From Planctomycetota bacterium (GTDB lineage: Bacteria; Planctomycetota; B15-G4), in contig JAJDEO010000011.1 of the NCBI GenBank assembly GCA_029259745.1, positions 1-57,474 of the forward strand: a stretch of 57,474 nucleotides of DNA. Direction: 5' to 3'. Each line of letters starts with the position of its first letter. The stretch's first letter is position 1. A program made the position numbers and the translations under genes. Positions 25,351 to 34,000 of the stretch are shown one piece after another. The notes beneath the pieces were generated by a model. The model was not told where the DNA came from and did no database searches. It saw only the letters and a list, made by a program, of their open reading frames with translations.

Positions 25351-25864
25351 TCAGTTGCAACCGACGACACCCGCGGGAAGACCGGCACTCGGGAAAAACT
25401 GCCCTATTCCTGTAAAATACGCCTCTGGCTGAGAAAAGTCGGGTGAGATGCACTTTGCAAAGTTGTTAGCTTGAGCTTCGCACATGTCGTAGCCGACGAC
25501 ACTGCATCCCGACACGCCATCGATAGCACCAAGAGCGTGCCCAAGCTCATGCCAAAAGAGGTTCTTGAGCGTCAGATCTCCACCCCCCCAAAATGAACAT
25601 GCACCGGCGGCGATCTTGTCGAACATGATCACGATGTCTCCATTTCCGGTGGTCCATCCGCAGTTACTCTCCCAACCCGGCGGAGCGAACGCGCTGCATG
25701 ACACTGTCTTTCCGTCAAGTCCAGCTCACTAAAGGTTCCGGAAGAAACGGCTTCTTCATAGGCTTTGTACATCTCGGCACATTGCGCCTCGGAGCAAGTC
25801 GAGTTCCTGCCGTTCCCACAATCACAAGAAGGTCCGAAGCCGTCACCATCAGTGTCCCACACGC
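25351..25864 (-). pseudogene. Frameshifted, N-terminally truncated zinc metalloprotease-like gene
   Basis: The distal part contains LKNLFWHELGHALGAIDG, a HExxHxxG zinc-protease motif, after NCGWTTGNGDIVIMFDKIAA and before four Cys residues. The upstream part (SVWDTDGDGFGPSCDCGNGR, then EAQCAEMYKAYEEAVSSGTF) is in another frame. The two join near 25722-25732 (SELDL / LDGKTVSCSAF), so there is a single frameshift. The start of the frame at 25882 lies inside an IS-B end, so the native N-terminus is gone. Predicted ancestor: a secreted, calcium/zinc-dependent (metzincin-like) protease. Confidence 0.7.
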
Positions 25865-25940
25865 TGTAGCGTTCACAAAACATCTTCGCATTTGACGGCG
25901 TGCAGCTTCGTCGCGCCTCGGGTGATTGTGATGAGTCCGT
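25865..25940 (-). mobile_element. Isolated IS-B terminus
   Basis: TGTAGCGTTCACAAAACATC followed by TTCGCATTTGACGGCGTG matches the orfC-side end of IS-B (9821-9900) for 76 bases and stops where a MITE-like IS-A copy begins at 25941. The terminus is intact but the rest of the element is missing. It cuts the metalloprotease gene. Confidence 0.8.
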
Positions 25941-26236
25941 TGTGCCTACCGTAAACTCGAACGTGTTGCCCGCCAGGGGTTTACGTCGACCGTAACCGAG
26001 GCGCCGAGATCCGCCAAGGGGGTCGCCAGCGCGCTACGATCAGGCCATGTCGCCGATCCGCTACGTCGGCTTCACCTTGGCATGACCTCACCGCCCCGAG
26101 CACGCCCGCGATGCCGATTCGGCGCACTCGACCTGTCATCGTGACGCATCCGGACGCCACTCACGATCGACGCCCACATGTTAAAATGGCTCCAGTGCCA
26201 CCATTGGGGACGCGGACGGACTTTCTGGTAGGGACA
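25941..26236 (+). mobile_element. MITE-like internally deleted IS-A copy (296 bp)
   Basis: The left end is TGTGCCTACCGTAAACTCG, with the full leader up to and including the transposase ATG at ~26047 (ATGTCGCCGATCCGCTACG). The frame ends after 12 codons and joins directly the 3' region (CGCGATGCCGATTCGGCGC, CATGTTAAAATGGCTCC) and the right end GGACTTTCTGGTAGGGACA. Structure and size are like those of 23716-24021, but the junction differs. Confidence 0.8.
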
Positions 26237-26531
26237 GCTTGGCGGGCTGCATCACGTCTACTCGCGCGCCGCCTGAGTCGCGGTTGGCGTTGAACGGGAG
26301 AGCCTCGTAACGGTCGAGGTCCGTCTTCACGCGCACGCGATGCCGATTCGACGCGTTCGACCTGTCAACCTGTCAACCTGACTGCCGCCGACACCGCTCA
26401 CGACCAACGCCCCCCATGGTAGAGTCTGTCAAGTGTGACCATCGGTGCCTCGGACGGACTAAACGTTAGGGACGGCCACAAGCTCGACGACCGTGACCGC
26501 GTCTTCTGGATCGGCATGGTGCGCTCGCTCC
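26237..26531 (+). mobile_element. IS-A relics: 3' fragment and an internal coding fragment
   Basis: Bases 26237-26473 begin inside the transposase end (LGGLHHVYSRAA then stop) and run to a right end of the CTGTCAAGTGTGACC subfamily. Bases 26478-26531 then encode KLDDRDRVFWIGMVRSL, matching transposase residues ~44-60, in the same orientation but out of order. This indicates several rounds of insertion and deletion. Confidence 0.7.
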
Positions 26532-26543
26532 GTGCGGACACCG

Positions 26544-29390
26544 CTAGTCACTGAGAAGTAGAATGCAGTCGGAGACGGAATCGTATGCGACGAACTCGCT
26601 ATCACCGTCGCCATCGAAGTCACCGGTGCAGGCCGTGAGACTGGGGGCTCCCGAAGCCCATACATCCGTCTTCACGATCTCCGACTGGTCGACTCGTCCG
26701 ACTGCGAGTCCGGTCGTCGTTGCTAGAAGCAGGTGGGCCGCTTGCACCTCACCCCGGGGACGGACACTCGCGAGTAACCGATCGCCGCGCTGCAATCCGT
26801 AGGCTGCGCTTCTGTGGTAGGCCCCGTTGGCGCGCCGCTCCCAAGCGATGAGGAGTGGGTAGCCGAGCCCGTGACCGACGATGTCCGTGCGCCCATCCCC
26901 ATCGAAGTCTAGCAGCCTCATTCCAGATGTCGCTTCCGTGCCGTTCTCGTAGATCTCCGCAAGGCCCGGTCTTCCAGAGGCACCAACCTTGATGCCAAAT
27001 ACCTCACCGGATCTCGTAGTACAGCCGAGCTCGTATACCTTTCCGCCCTCGACCGTGAGCGGAGCGAGATCGCTGCCTCTGAGGAACTGAGGACCTGAGA
27101 TTCTCGTCACCTGCACCCGTCGGTGGTTCTCATGGCCCGACTGTCCTCGAAACTCGGTTCCGGCGATCCACCCGATGCCATTGCTGTCCGCGAGGACGAT
27201 ATCGCCGTAGGAATCGCCATCAAGATCCCATACCGCGACGAGTTCGGGACTCAAGTCGACGAGCAGGTGCTGTTCTCCGCCAGAACCGGCGTCTTCGACG
27301 ATAGTGATCTCGCTTCCCTCGTGGGACGCAACGACGAGATCCGGCACCGGGGACCCCAGGAGGTCGCCTACGGCGATGGACGTCGGCCTCTTGTGTTGCG
27401 GAAGTTGCCTCGTAAGTTCGAGGCCATCGCTGCCTCCGCGAAAAACGAGTACCGCGCTGCTCGGTTCATGGGCGATCACGCATTCGTCCGACTGGTCCCC
27501 GTCCAGATCGCAAGCCATAATAGCTCCCTTGGAAGGCTTGGAGGTCCACGCGTAGCGTCCCGACTTCAAGCCCGGGGCGATCTTGACGTCGCCGCCTCCT
27601 AGGCTCGCGATGATGTCCAACCGTTGATCACCTGTGACGTCAGCCGCTGTGAGGCTCCTCACACCAGGCCAATAGCTTTTTGCGGCCCCGATGCGCGTGA
27701 CGGTCCCGGCGTCCATCGACACAATGCTGACGCCGTGAGCATGAGCTACGAGAATGTCCATACTTTCGTCGGCGTCCAAGTCGACGAGAGCGAGTGACGC
27801 CGGCCGTACAATCAATGGGCTCGATAGAGTCGTCCCTTCGAATGGAAACGGCTCCCCGGAGCCAGTGTTCGTGAAGAGGACAATCTCCTCCTTGCAAGCC
27901 ACGACAATGTCGATAAGGCCGTCCCTATCCAGGTCGGCACAGGCAACGTCCTTCGGTGACTCAAGCTCCACTGGTGACCACACGTTCAGGTGTACAATGA
28001 GTGTGTTGCTGCGCTCACCGCACGCAACGGAGTCAAGTTGGCCATCATTGTCTACATCGGCGAGAGCAATCGCGTCGAAGTCGTAGTTCGCGAGTCCGGT
28101 CGAGCGCCCGACATCGAAACGCCCTGCCCCAAGCCCTCTGTAAAACACGATGCTGACGCTCCCATGACATGCCAGCAGGAGGTCGAGTCGCCCGTCGCGG
28201 TCGAGGTCCGCGATGCTGACGTCAGTCGGACGCCTGTCATTGCCGATCATAACGGCCTTGCCGAAGGTGCCGTCCGGTTGCCCCAAACTGACGCGGACGC
28301 TCGACAGACGGCTCAGGGAAATCAGGTCCACCCGGCCATCACCGCTAACGTCTTCTAGCCAAACAGAACTGGCGAACCGGTGATCGGGGACGGTGAACTC
28401 CGTCACGAAAGCCCCGTTTTTCCTACCCAGGATCACGTAGATCTCCTCTGTGGCCGTCGCCACAGCCATGTCCGCGAGCCCATCACCATCGATGTCACCG
28501 GTTGCGACCGCCATGTCGCTGGTTGGGGATCCGTGAGGGAGACTAATGGTCGGAATCTGAGGGGAGCCCATCTCGATGACCTGCTGCACTTGGATGTCTC
28601 GAGCGAGATGCGTTGATTCGTCGTGGAGTGGCTCGGACTCCACTGGGTCATCATTGCGGGCATCAGCGGTACGCAGCGCTGAGCTGATGGCCGCCTGCCT
28701 CTCGCGGGGAGGACCCTCAGCCCTCAGGGCGCCGACAACACGGGCAGCCTGCTCTTCACTCATATTGCCCGGGCTGAGTCCCAAATCTTGAAGGTGCTGT
28801 TGATTTGGTCCACGAGCTCTCTTGGCGTTCGGCCCCATTGCCCTTGCGTCCGCGGGAGCGGACTCCGGTACCTCATGCATCTGCGACGCCGCCCAGATCG
28901 CTGTGATCACCACGAGGGGCGCCACGACCAGCCAGCCGATGTGACTCGCAGTTTTCGTGCGTGTCGAATGGGGAGGGGAAGCAGTGGCACCCCGGAAGAC
29001 ATTCTCGGGACCGTCGGCTTGTCGAGCGCCCACCGCTGTACGCTCGGTTGCGCCACGCGGAGGCACTCTCTCACCGTCCGGCACCACTGTCTCGTAGGAG
29101 CGAGCGTTGTCACACGCCCTCTCAAAGACTAGGGCCGCCCTGAGCAGTTCACTGTCGGTTGGCGGACGTTTCGAATCTTCGGGATGCTCAAGCCGGTTGC
29201 GTGTACTGACTGCGCTCCGGAGATCGGCCTCCGTCAGGTCGGGACCGGTAAACCTATGAGCGACACGGGAGATTCGTTTGCCGAACGAGAGTTCGACATC
29301 CGGCGGGAGTTGCTCCTCGCGCTCGATGTGAGGAAGGAGTGCGCCAAGTGCCCGTTTTGACCTACCGAGACGATCAGCGTTGTTGTTCAT
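26544..29390 (-). CDS. Membrane-anchored FG-GAP/VCBS repeat protein with cytoplasmic N-domain
   Basis: 948 residues. ATG 29390 is chosen because AGGAGGAG stands seven bases before it. An upstream in-frame ATG lies inside the IS-A end. Residues 1-~130 are soluble and helical (LGRSKRALGALLPHIEREEQ; STRNRLEHPEDSKRPP looks HEPN/DUF4145-like). A single membrane helix is near residues 145-165 (WLVVAPLVVITAIWAA). The remaining ~700 residues are periplasmic or external with about a dozen FG-GAP/VCBS repeats (DIDGDGLADMAV, DLDRDGRLDLLL, DVDNDGQLDSVA, DLDRDGLIDIVV, DFDGDGRTDIVG, DFDGDGDSEFVA). A transmembrane propeller with an internal domain suggests a sensor or scaffold. IS-A copy 2 is inserted 18 bases upstream of the start, separating it from its promoter. 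Confidence 0.8.
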   Translation of the reverse strand: MNNNADRLGRSKRALGALLPHIEREEQLPPDVELSFGKRISRVAHRFTGPDLTEADLRSAVSTRNRLEHPEDSKRPPTDSELLRAALVFERACDNARSYETVVPDGERVPPRGATERTAVGARQADGPENVFRGATASPPHSTRTKTASHIGWLVVAPLVVITAIWAASQMHEVPESAPADARAMGPNAKRARGPNQQHLQDLGLSPGNMSEEQAARVVGALRAEGPPRERQAAISSALRTADARNDDPVESEPLHDESTHLARDIQVQQVIEMGSPQIPTISLPHGSPTSDMAVATGDIDGDGLADMAVATATEEIYVILGRKNGAFVTEFTVPDHRFASSVWLEDVSGDGRVDLISLSRLSSVRVSLGQPDGTFGKAVMIGNDRRPTDVSIADLDRDGRLDLLLACHGSVSIVFYRGLGAGRFDVGRSTGLANYDFDAIALADVDNDGQLDSVACGERSNTLIVHLNVWSPVELESPKDVACADLDRDGLIDIVVACKEEIVLFTNTGSGEPFPFEGTTLSSPLIVRPASLALVDLDADESMDILVAHAHGVSIVSMDAGTVTRIGAAKSYWPGVRSLTAADVTGDQRLDIIASLGGGDVKIAPGLKSGRYAWTSKPSKGAIMACDLDGDQSDECVIAHEPSSAVLVFRGGSDGLELTRQLPQHKRPTSIAVGDLLGSPVPDLVVASHEGSEITIVEDAGSGGEQHLLVDLSPELVAVWDLDGDSYGDIVLADSNGIGWIAGTEFRGQSGHENHRRVQVTRISGPQFLRGSDLAPLTVEGGKVYELGCTTRSGEVFGIKVGASGRPGLAEIYENGTEATSGMRLLDFDGDGRTDIVGHGLGYPLLIAWERRANGAYHRSAAYGLQRGDRLLASVRPRGEVQAAHLLLATTTGLAVGRVDQSEIVKTDVWASGAPSLTACTGDFDGDGDSEFVAYDSVSDCILLLSD

Positions 29391-29407
29391 CGACACGCTC
29401 CTCCTGT

Positions 29408-30734
29408 TGTGCCTACCGAAAACTCGCAGGCGTTGCATGCCACGGGTTTACGTCGACGGTAACCAAGACCCGACGATCCGCCAAGAGCGCCGTCAGCGCG
29501 CTACGATCAGGCCATGTCGCCCCTCAGCCACATCCTGTTCGCGCTGCGAGCGGCTCTCGCCGACCGCCGCCGGCTCACCCTCGAGAACATCGCCCTCCGC
29601 CAGCAGCTCGCTGTGCTGAAGCGCTCGGTCAAGCGCCCCAAGCTCGAGGACCGCGACCGCATCTTCTGGATCAGCATGGTGCGGGCCTTGGATACGTGGC
29701 GCGAGACGTTGCTGATCGTGAAGCCGGAGACCGTCGTGAAGTGGCACCGCGCGGGCTGGAAGGCCTACTGGCGACGGAAGTCGAAGCCGAAGAAGATCGG
29801 ACGCCCCGCCATCGGGTGGAGCCTTGTCTACCTCATCAAGCGACTCTCGAAGGAGAACGTGCTCTGGGGTGCGCCGCGGATTGCGTCTGAGTTGAAGGTG
29901 CTCGGGCACGACGTCGCAGAGACGACCGTCGCGAAGTACATGGTGCGGCACCGGCCGAGCGGCAGCAGCCAGACGTGGTCGACCTTCCTGCGCAACCACA
30001 TGGCGAACACGATCGCCTGTGACTTCTTCACCGTGCCGACAGTCGCCTTCAGGAACCTCTACGTGTTCGTCGTCCTGCATCACGGTTCGCGTCGCATCCT
30101 GAAGGTCGGAGTCACCGAACACCCGACCGCCGAGTGGACCGCGCAGAACCTCGTCGAGGTTGTCGGCGATCACGAGGTCCTCAACCTCACCCACCTGATC
30201 CGTGACCGCGACACGATCTACGGCGACGTCTTCAAGCGCAAGGCGAAGGCACTCGGCCTCGAGGACATCGTCACTCCCAAGGCCAGCCCCTGGTGCAACG
30301 GGTTCGCTGAGCGCGTCATCGGCACCATCCGCCGCGAGTGCACGGATCACATCATTCCGTTCGACGAGCGACACCTGCTGCGCGTGGTAAAGGAGTTCGC
30401 TGCCTACTACAACCGAGAGCGGTGCCACCAATCGCTCGACGGGGACGCGCCTGTCAAACGGCGGCGATGGTCGGAGGCAGATGGAGACGTGACGGCTCGC
30501 CGCGTTCTCGGCGGGTTGCATCACGTCTACTCGCGCGCTGCCTGAGTCACGGGGGGCATTGAACGTGAGAGTCTCGCGACAGCCGAGGTCCGTACGCACA
30601 CGCCCGCGATGCCGATTCGGCACACTCGACCTGTCGTCATGACCGACAACGACACCACTCATGACCAATGACTCCATGTTAAAATCGACCAAGTGCCACC
30701 ATCAGGGACGCGGACGGACTTTCTGGTAGGCACA
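29408..30734 (+). mobile_element. IS-A copy 2, full length
   Basis: 1.33 kb. Left end TGTGCCTACCGAAAACTCG and, inward from the right, TGTGCCTACCAGAAAGTCC are imperfect inverted repeats. It has leader blocks GTCGACGGTAAC and GCGCTACGATC and the right-end block CATGTTAAAATCGACC. The transposase gene is intact. It is inserted immediately upstream of the ribosome site of the leftward FG-GAP gene. No clear target duplication was seen. Confidence 0.87.
29514..30545 (+). CDS. IS-A transposase, second intact copy
   Basis: 343 residues, same length as the copy at 7057 with conservative differences along its length (for example ALKRSVKRPKLEDRDRIFWI region and VLHHGSRRILKVGVTEHPT). The integrase core retains IACDFFTV (D170), LIRDRDTIYG (D231) and GFAERVIGTIRREC (E266). 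No frameshift or stop. The 3' codons (DGDVTARRVLGGLHHVYSR) match the fragments at 19762 and 26237 closely. It can presumably act on the MITE-like copies in the window. Confidence 0.9.
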   Translation: MSPLSHILFALRAALADRRRLTLENIALRQQLAVLKRSVKRPKLEDRDRIFWISMVRALDTWRETLLIVKPETVVKWHRAGWKAYWRRKSKPKKIGRPAIGWSLVYLIKRLSKENVLWGAPRIASELKVLGHDVAETTVAKYMVRHRPSGSSQTWSTFLRNHMANTIACDFFTVPTVAFRNLYVFVVLHHGSRRILKVGVTEHPTAEWTAQNLVEVVGDHEVLNLTHLIRDRDTIYGDVFKRKAKALGLEDIVTPKASPWCNGFAERVIGTIRRECTDHIIPFDERHLLRVVKEFAAYYNRERCHQSLDGDAPVKRRRWSEADGDVTARRVLGGLHHVYSRAA

Positions 30735-30778
30735 ACACACAACCAACGCCAGGGACAAGGCACACACAACCAACGCCA
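30735..30778 (+). repeat. 17-bp direct repeat beside the IS-A right end
   Basis: ACACACAACCAACGCCA occurs at 30735-30751 and again at 30762-30778, a 27-base period. It directly adjoins the right end of IS-A copy 2. It could be a small tandem duplication made during insertion or the tail of the older sequence. Confidence 0.5.
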
Positions 30779-30792
30779 ACGTTCGCGGTCGC

Positions 30793-31056
30793 TCACTCCG
30801 CATCGATTATCCACTCAAAGTCACCTACAAAGTCGCGAAAACAAGTATCGCAGACCCAGCGATACCGGTCGAGCGTCGTCCATGCTTCTTGAATGTCCTC
30901 GGCGGCCGACGAGATCTTCTGATAGCAGAACTCGCAGTGCTCATGATCCGAGCCGCCAGGCACCTGCTCGAAGTGACAGCGAGTGAGACGCACACCCTTA
31001 AGGTACGCCTCCTGACCTTGTCGCCTCCAGTCGCAAGACTGCTCGCCGCCTCTCAT
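30793..31056 (-). CDS. Small Cys-rich protein, candidate immunity to the RHS toxin
   Basis: 87 residues. ATG 31056 overlaps the RHS stop (ATGA), so the two are translationally coupled. It has two CxxC pairs (HEHCEFCYQKISS and YRWVCDTCFRDFVGDFEWII), a probable zinc ribbon, and acidic Asp/Glu residues suited to neutralising a basic toxin domain. In polymorphic toxin loci the immunity gene lies directly downstream of the toxin gene, which is the main reason for this assignment. The family itself is only vaguely familiar. Confidence 0.6.
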   Translation of the reverse strand: MRGGEQSCDWRRQGQEAYLKGVRLTRCHFEQVPGGSDHEHCEFCYQKISSAAEDIQEAWTTLDRYRWVCDTCFRDFVGDFEWIIDAE

Positions 31057-34000
31057 TTGAGAACCTTCGATCCATCTGGAAAAATGCGCCACCATTGGCC
31101 AGTCGGGTCTTTGTAGTCCCAATGAGGGCCGATCGGACCGCCGTGCTCTAAGTCTGGCCGGTACGACTCCCCCGTTTTCGGGTTGTAGAAATTCCCGTCC
31201 TTCGATCCAGGTTTAGAGCCAGGCCGCCCAGTCCACTTCGTTCCTTTTGGTCCCTTCGTGGGATTAAGGCCGGGAAACTTGGGCTTCGGCTTCTTAAGGG
31301 CCTTCACCAACTTCGGGCACAACTTTATGCATACCTTGATTGCGCCTCCCACCGCCCAAGGCACCCACACAGGTAGCAAACCGTCCCGATCTACGACCGA
31401 GGTCGTCTGGTTGAGCGCGTAAGTGAACGCACTCCAACCTTCAATGTCATCCGCTCGGGCTGGATCTTCCTGAATAAAGACCCCGCTGCGCGGATCGTAG
31501 TGACGAGCGCGGATGTACACGAGACCCGAGATACCGTCCACGGAGCGGCCCGCGTAGTAGTAGTCGGCTTGGGGAGCGCCGCTTGACGCGAGGAGCTCTC
31601 CGAAGGTGGCCCAGGACGCAGCGGACGTGACGTCCCCGCCCGGGGCGACTTCTTCAGTAACGGACAGGCGAGCATCCGTCAGGATGGCACGCGTATCGCT
31701 ACCTTCGCGGCGGAAGAGGACTTCATCGGGTTCAGCACCGTGCGTCTCGACGCGGTCAACGGTGCCCAGAGCCCCGCTGTCGCGGTCGAGAATCTGATCG
31801 CCACCATCAAGGACGAACGTGCGGGTGTTGAGGACAACGCCCAAAGCGTCGCTACGCACTTGCTGAATCCGACGACCAATGCCGTCGTAGGCGTACGTCT
31901 CGGCTTCCCCCGTCGCAGCCACGTAGGCCACGAGGCGGTTGTCACCGTCGTAGCTGTAGAAGACAGACTGGGTTGGATCTGCCTTGAGTCGCCGCGTAGT
32001 GCGATTGCCGTTGCCGTCGTAGGTGTAGAGGTACTCGCTGTCCTCCAGCAGACGGTTCGCCGAATCGTAGCTGGCGTTGCCGAAGCTGTCGATGGACGTC
32101 AGGCGGTTGCCCGCCTCGTCGTACGTATAACCCTCGCCGTTTGCACCACTGGCGGAGACAGCCGTCAAGCGTTGGAGCCCATCGTGCACGAAGTCGGCCA
32201 GCATGCTGGCCAGGGGTAGGGCTGGGCGCTGCTGAACCAGACTGACTCGGTTGTCGAATGCGTCATTGGCGTAAGTGAACGACGAGAGGAGTTGACTCGC
32301 CGCTTTAGGACTCAGGCGGTGCTCAAGGCTGGTGACCGAGCCAGTTGAGTCGTAGGCAAGCAGAGAGTCGATCGTCGTGCCGGAGAAGGTGCGCCTCAGG
32401 GACCGTCTCTGGGAAAGCCGGTCGTACTGGAAGGTAGCATTCATGGAACCCGCGAACTGCTGCAGCAAGACCAGCCGATCGAGACTGTCGTAGCCGTAGG
32501 TAACATCGCTGAACGTCCCGAGGCCGATACCTGTGGCCTGCGCGCGTGTGCGGCGTCCATTGCGATCGTACTCGTAGGTGATCGTCGTGTTGGGCTGGAG
32601 CGCACTCCCGGCGGTGGTTGTGCTGACCAATTCGTCGAAGCTGTTCCAAGCGAACCCAACAACGCTGTCGGAGTCCGCGACCCGGGAGAGCCAATCCAGG
32701 TCGTTCAAGGGATTGCCGTCCGCGTTGGCGTCGTATGCGTAGCTGACCAGGTCGTTGCCGGTCGTTCCGGGCTCGCCTGGAAACTCGCGGCTGATCAAGC
32801 GATTGACGACGTCGTAGGTCAGGGTGAAGACACTGCCTCGTCGGTCCACGAAGCGCGTTAGGTTGCCGGCCTGGTCGTAGGTGAAGGTCTCGACCGCGCC
32901 CACCTGGTCACGACGAGAAGTGACGCGATCGCGCACGTCATAGGTGTACTGAATCGTACCCGCCGGAGACTTGCCATCCTGGGAGCTGAGTAGATTGCCC
33001 CTAGCATCGAATGACCAGGCCACGTTTCCCCCGATCGGATCGGCGATGCCAATGACCCGATTGCGGGAGTCGTAGGTGTAGTCAAACGTCCGGTTGTCGG
33101 TGGGATCACCAGAAGCACCCTCTGCCGTTGCGGCGACGACTCGGCCAGTGGAGTCGTGGCCCCATGTCCATCGCCGACCGACGGAGTCCTGGATCTCGAC
33201 CATCTGACCGGAGCTGTCGTACCGGAAGTGCGTCGTACGCTCCTCGGGCTGCCCCCTGGCTTCTGTCCTGCGGGTCACCAGTCCCTTGAACTGTGACGGG
33301 TTCGCGCCACTCTCGTCATATACCAACTCGGTCTCAGTCCCCACAGCGTCGACAATCAGGGTCGCGTTACCCTGTGCATCGCGCTCGATCTTCGTGGTGA
33401 CGCCCGTAACGGGGTTGACCTGACCGAGGGGGTCGATGACTGAGCGTAGCTGATTGAACGTGCTTTCGTAGCTGAAGAGCCAGGTGCGATCGTCCGACGT
33501 GCTACCGGTGTTGCCCTCCTCGACGAGACTTGTGACGTTACCCCGTAAATCGTACGTCATCCGCACGCGGGCGTCGTTGGCCCCCGTGATCAAGGTGGGC
33601 AGCCCGTCGGAGTCGCGCTCGGTCAGCGTGACCCGGCCAAGAGCGTCCTCAGCTGAGGTGAAGCGCCCGAAGCCATCGGTACTAAGGATGTCCGTGCGGC
33701 CGAGCTCGTCGGTGTAGGTGCTGACCACGCTGCCGGTGGTGACGCTAGGTGCCGGAAATTGGATGGAAGTCGTGCTTGGATCAGCGACGAGCGCCTGCAC
33801 GTCACCTGCCGTGTAGCTGCGCGTCGAACCGTCCGGGAGTTCGATCGACTCGATCCGCCCGAGCGGCGAGTAAGCGTAGCGCGCCACGTTTCCACCGTGG
33901 TTAGTGTGGGTCACGATTCGCCCGGAACCGTCGTAATCGAAGCGGCGATCGGTACCATCGACTTCGATAATCCGGGTCAAGTCTCGGCCCGTGTGCTGCA

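Noticed and set aside
26365..26385. Short tandem repeat CCTGTCAA ×2
   Set aside because: Small slippage inside an IS-A relic; no functional meaning apparent.
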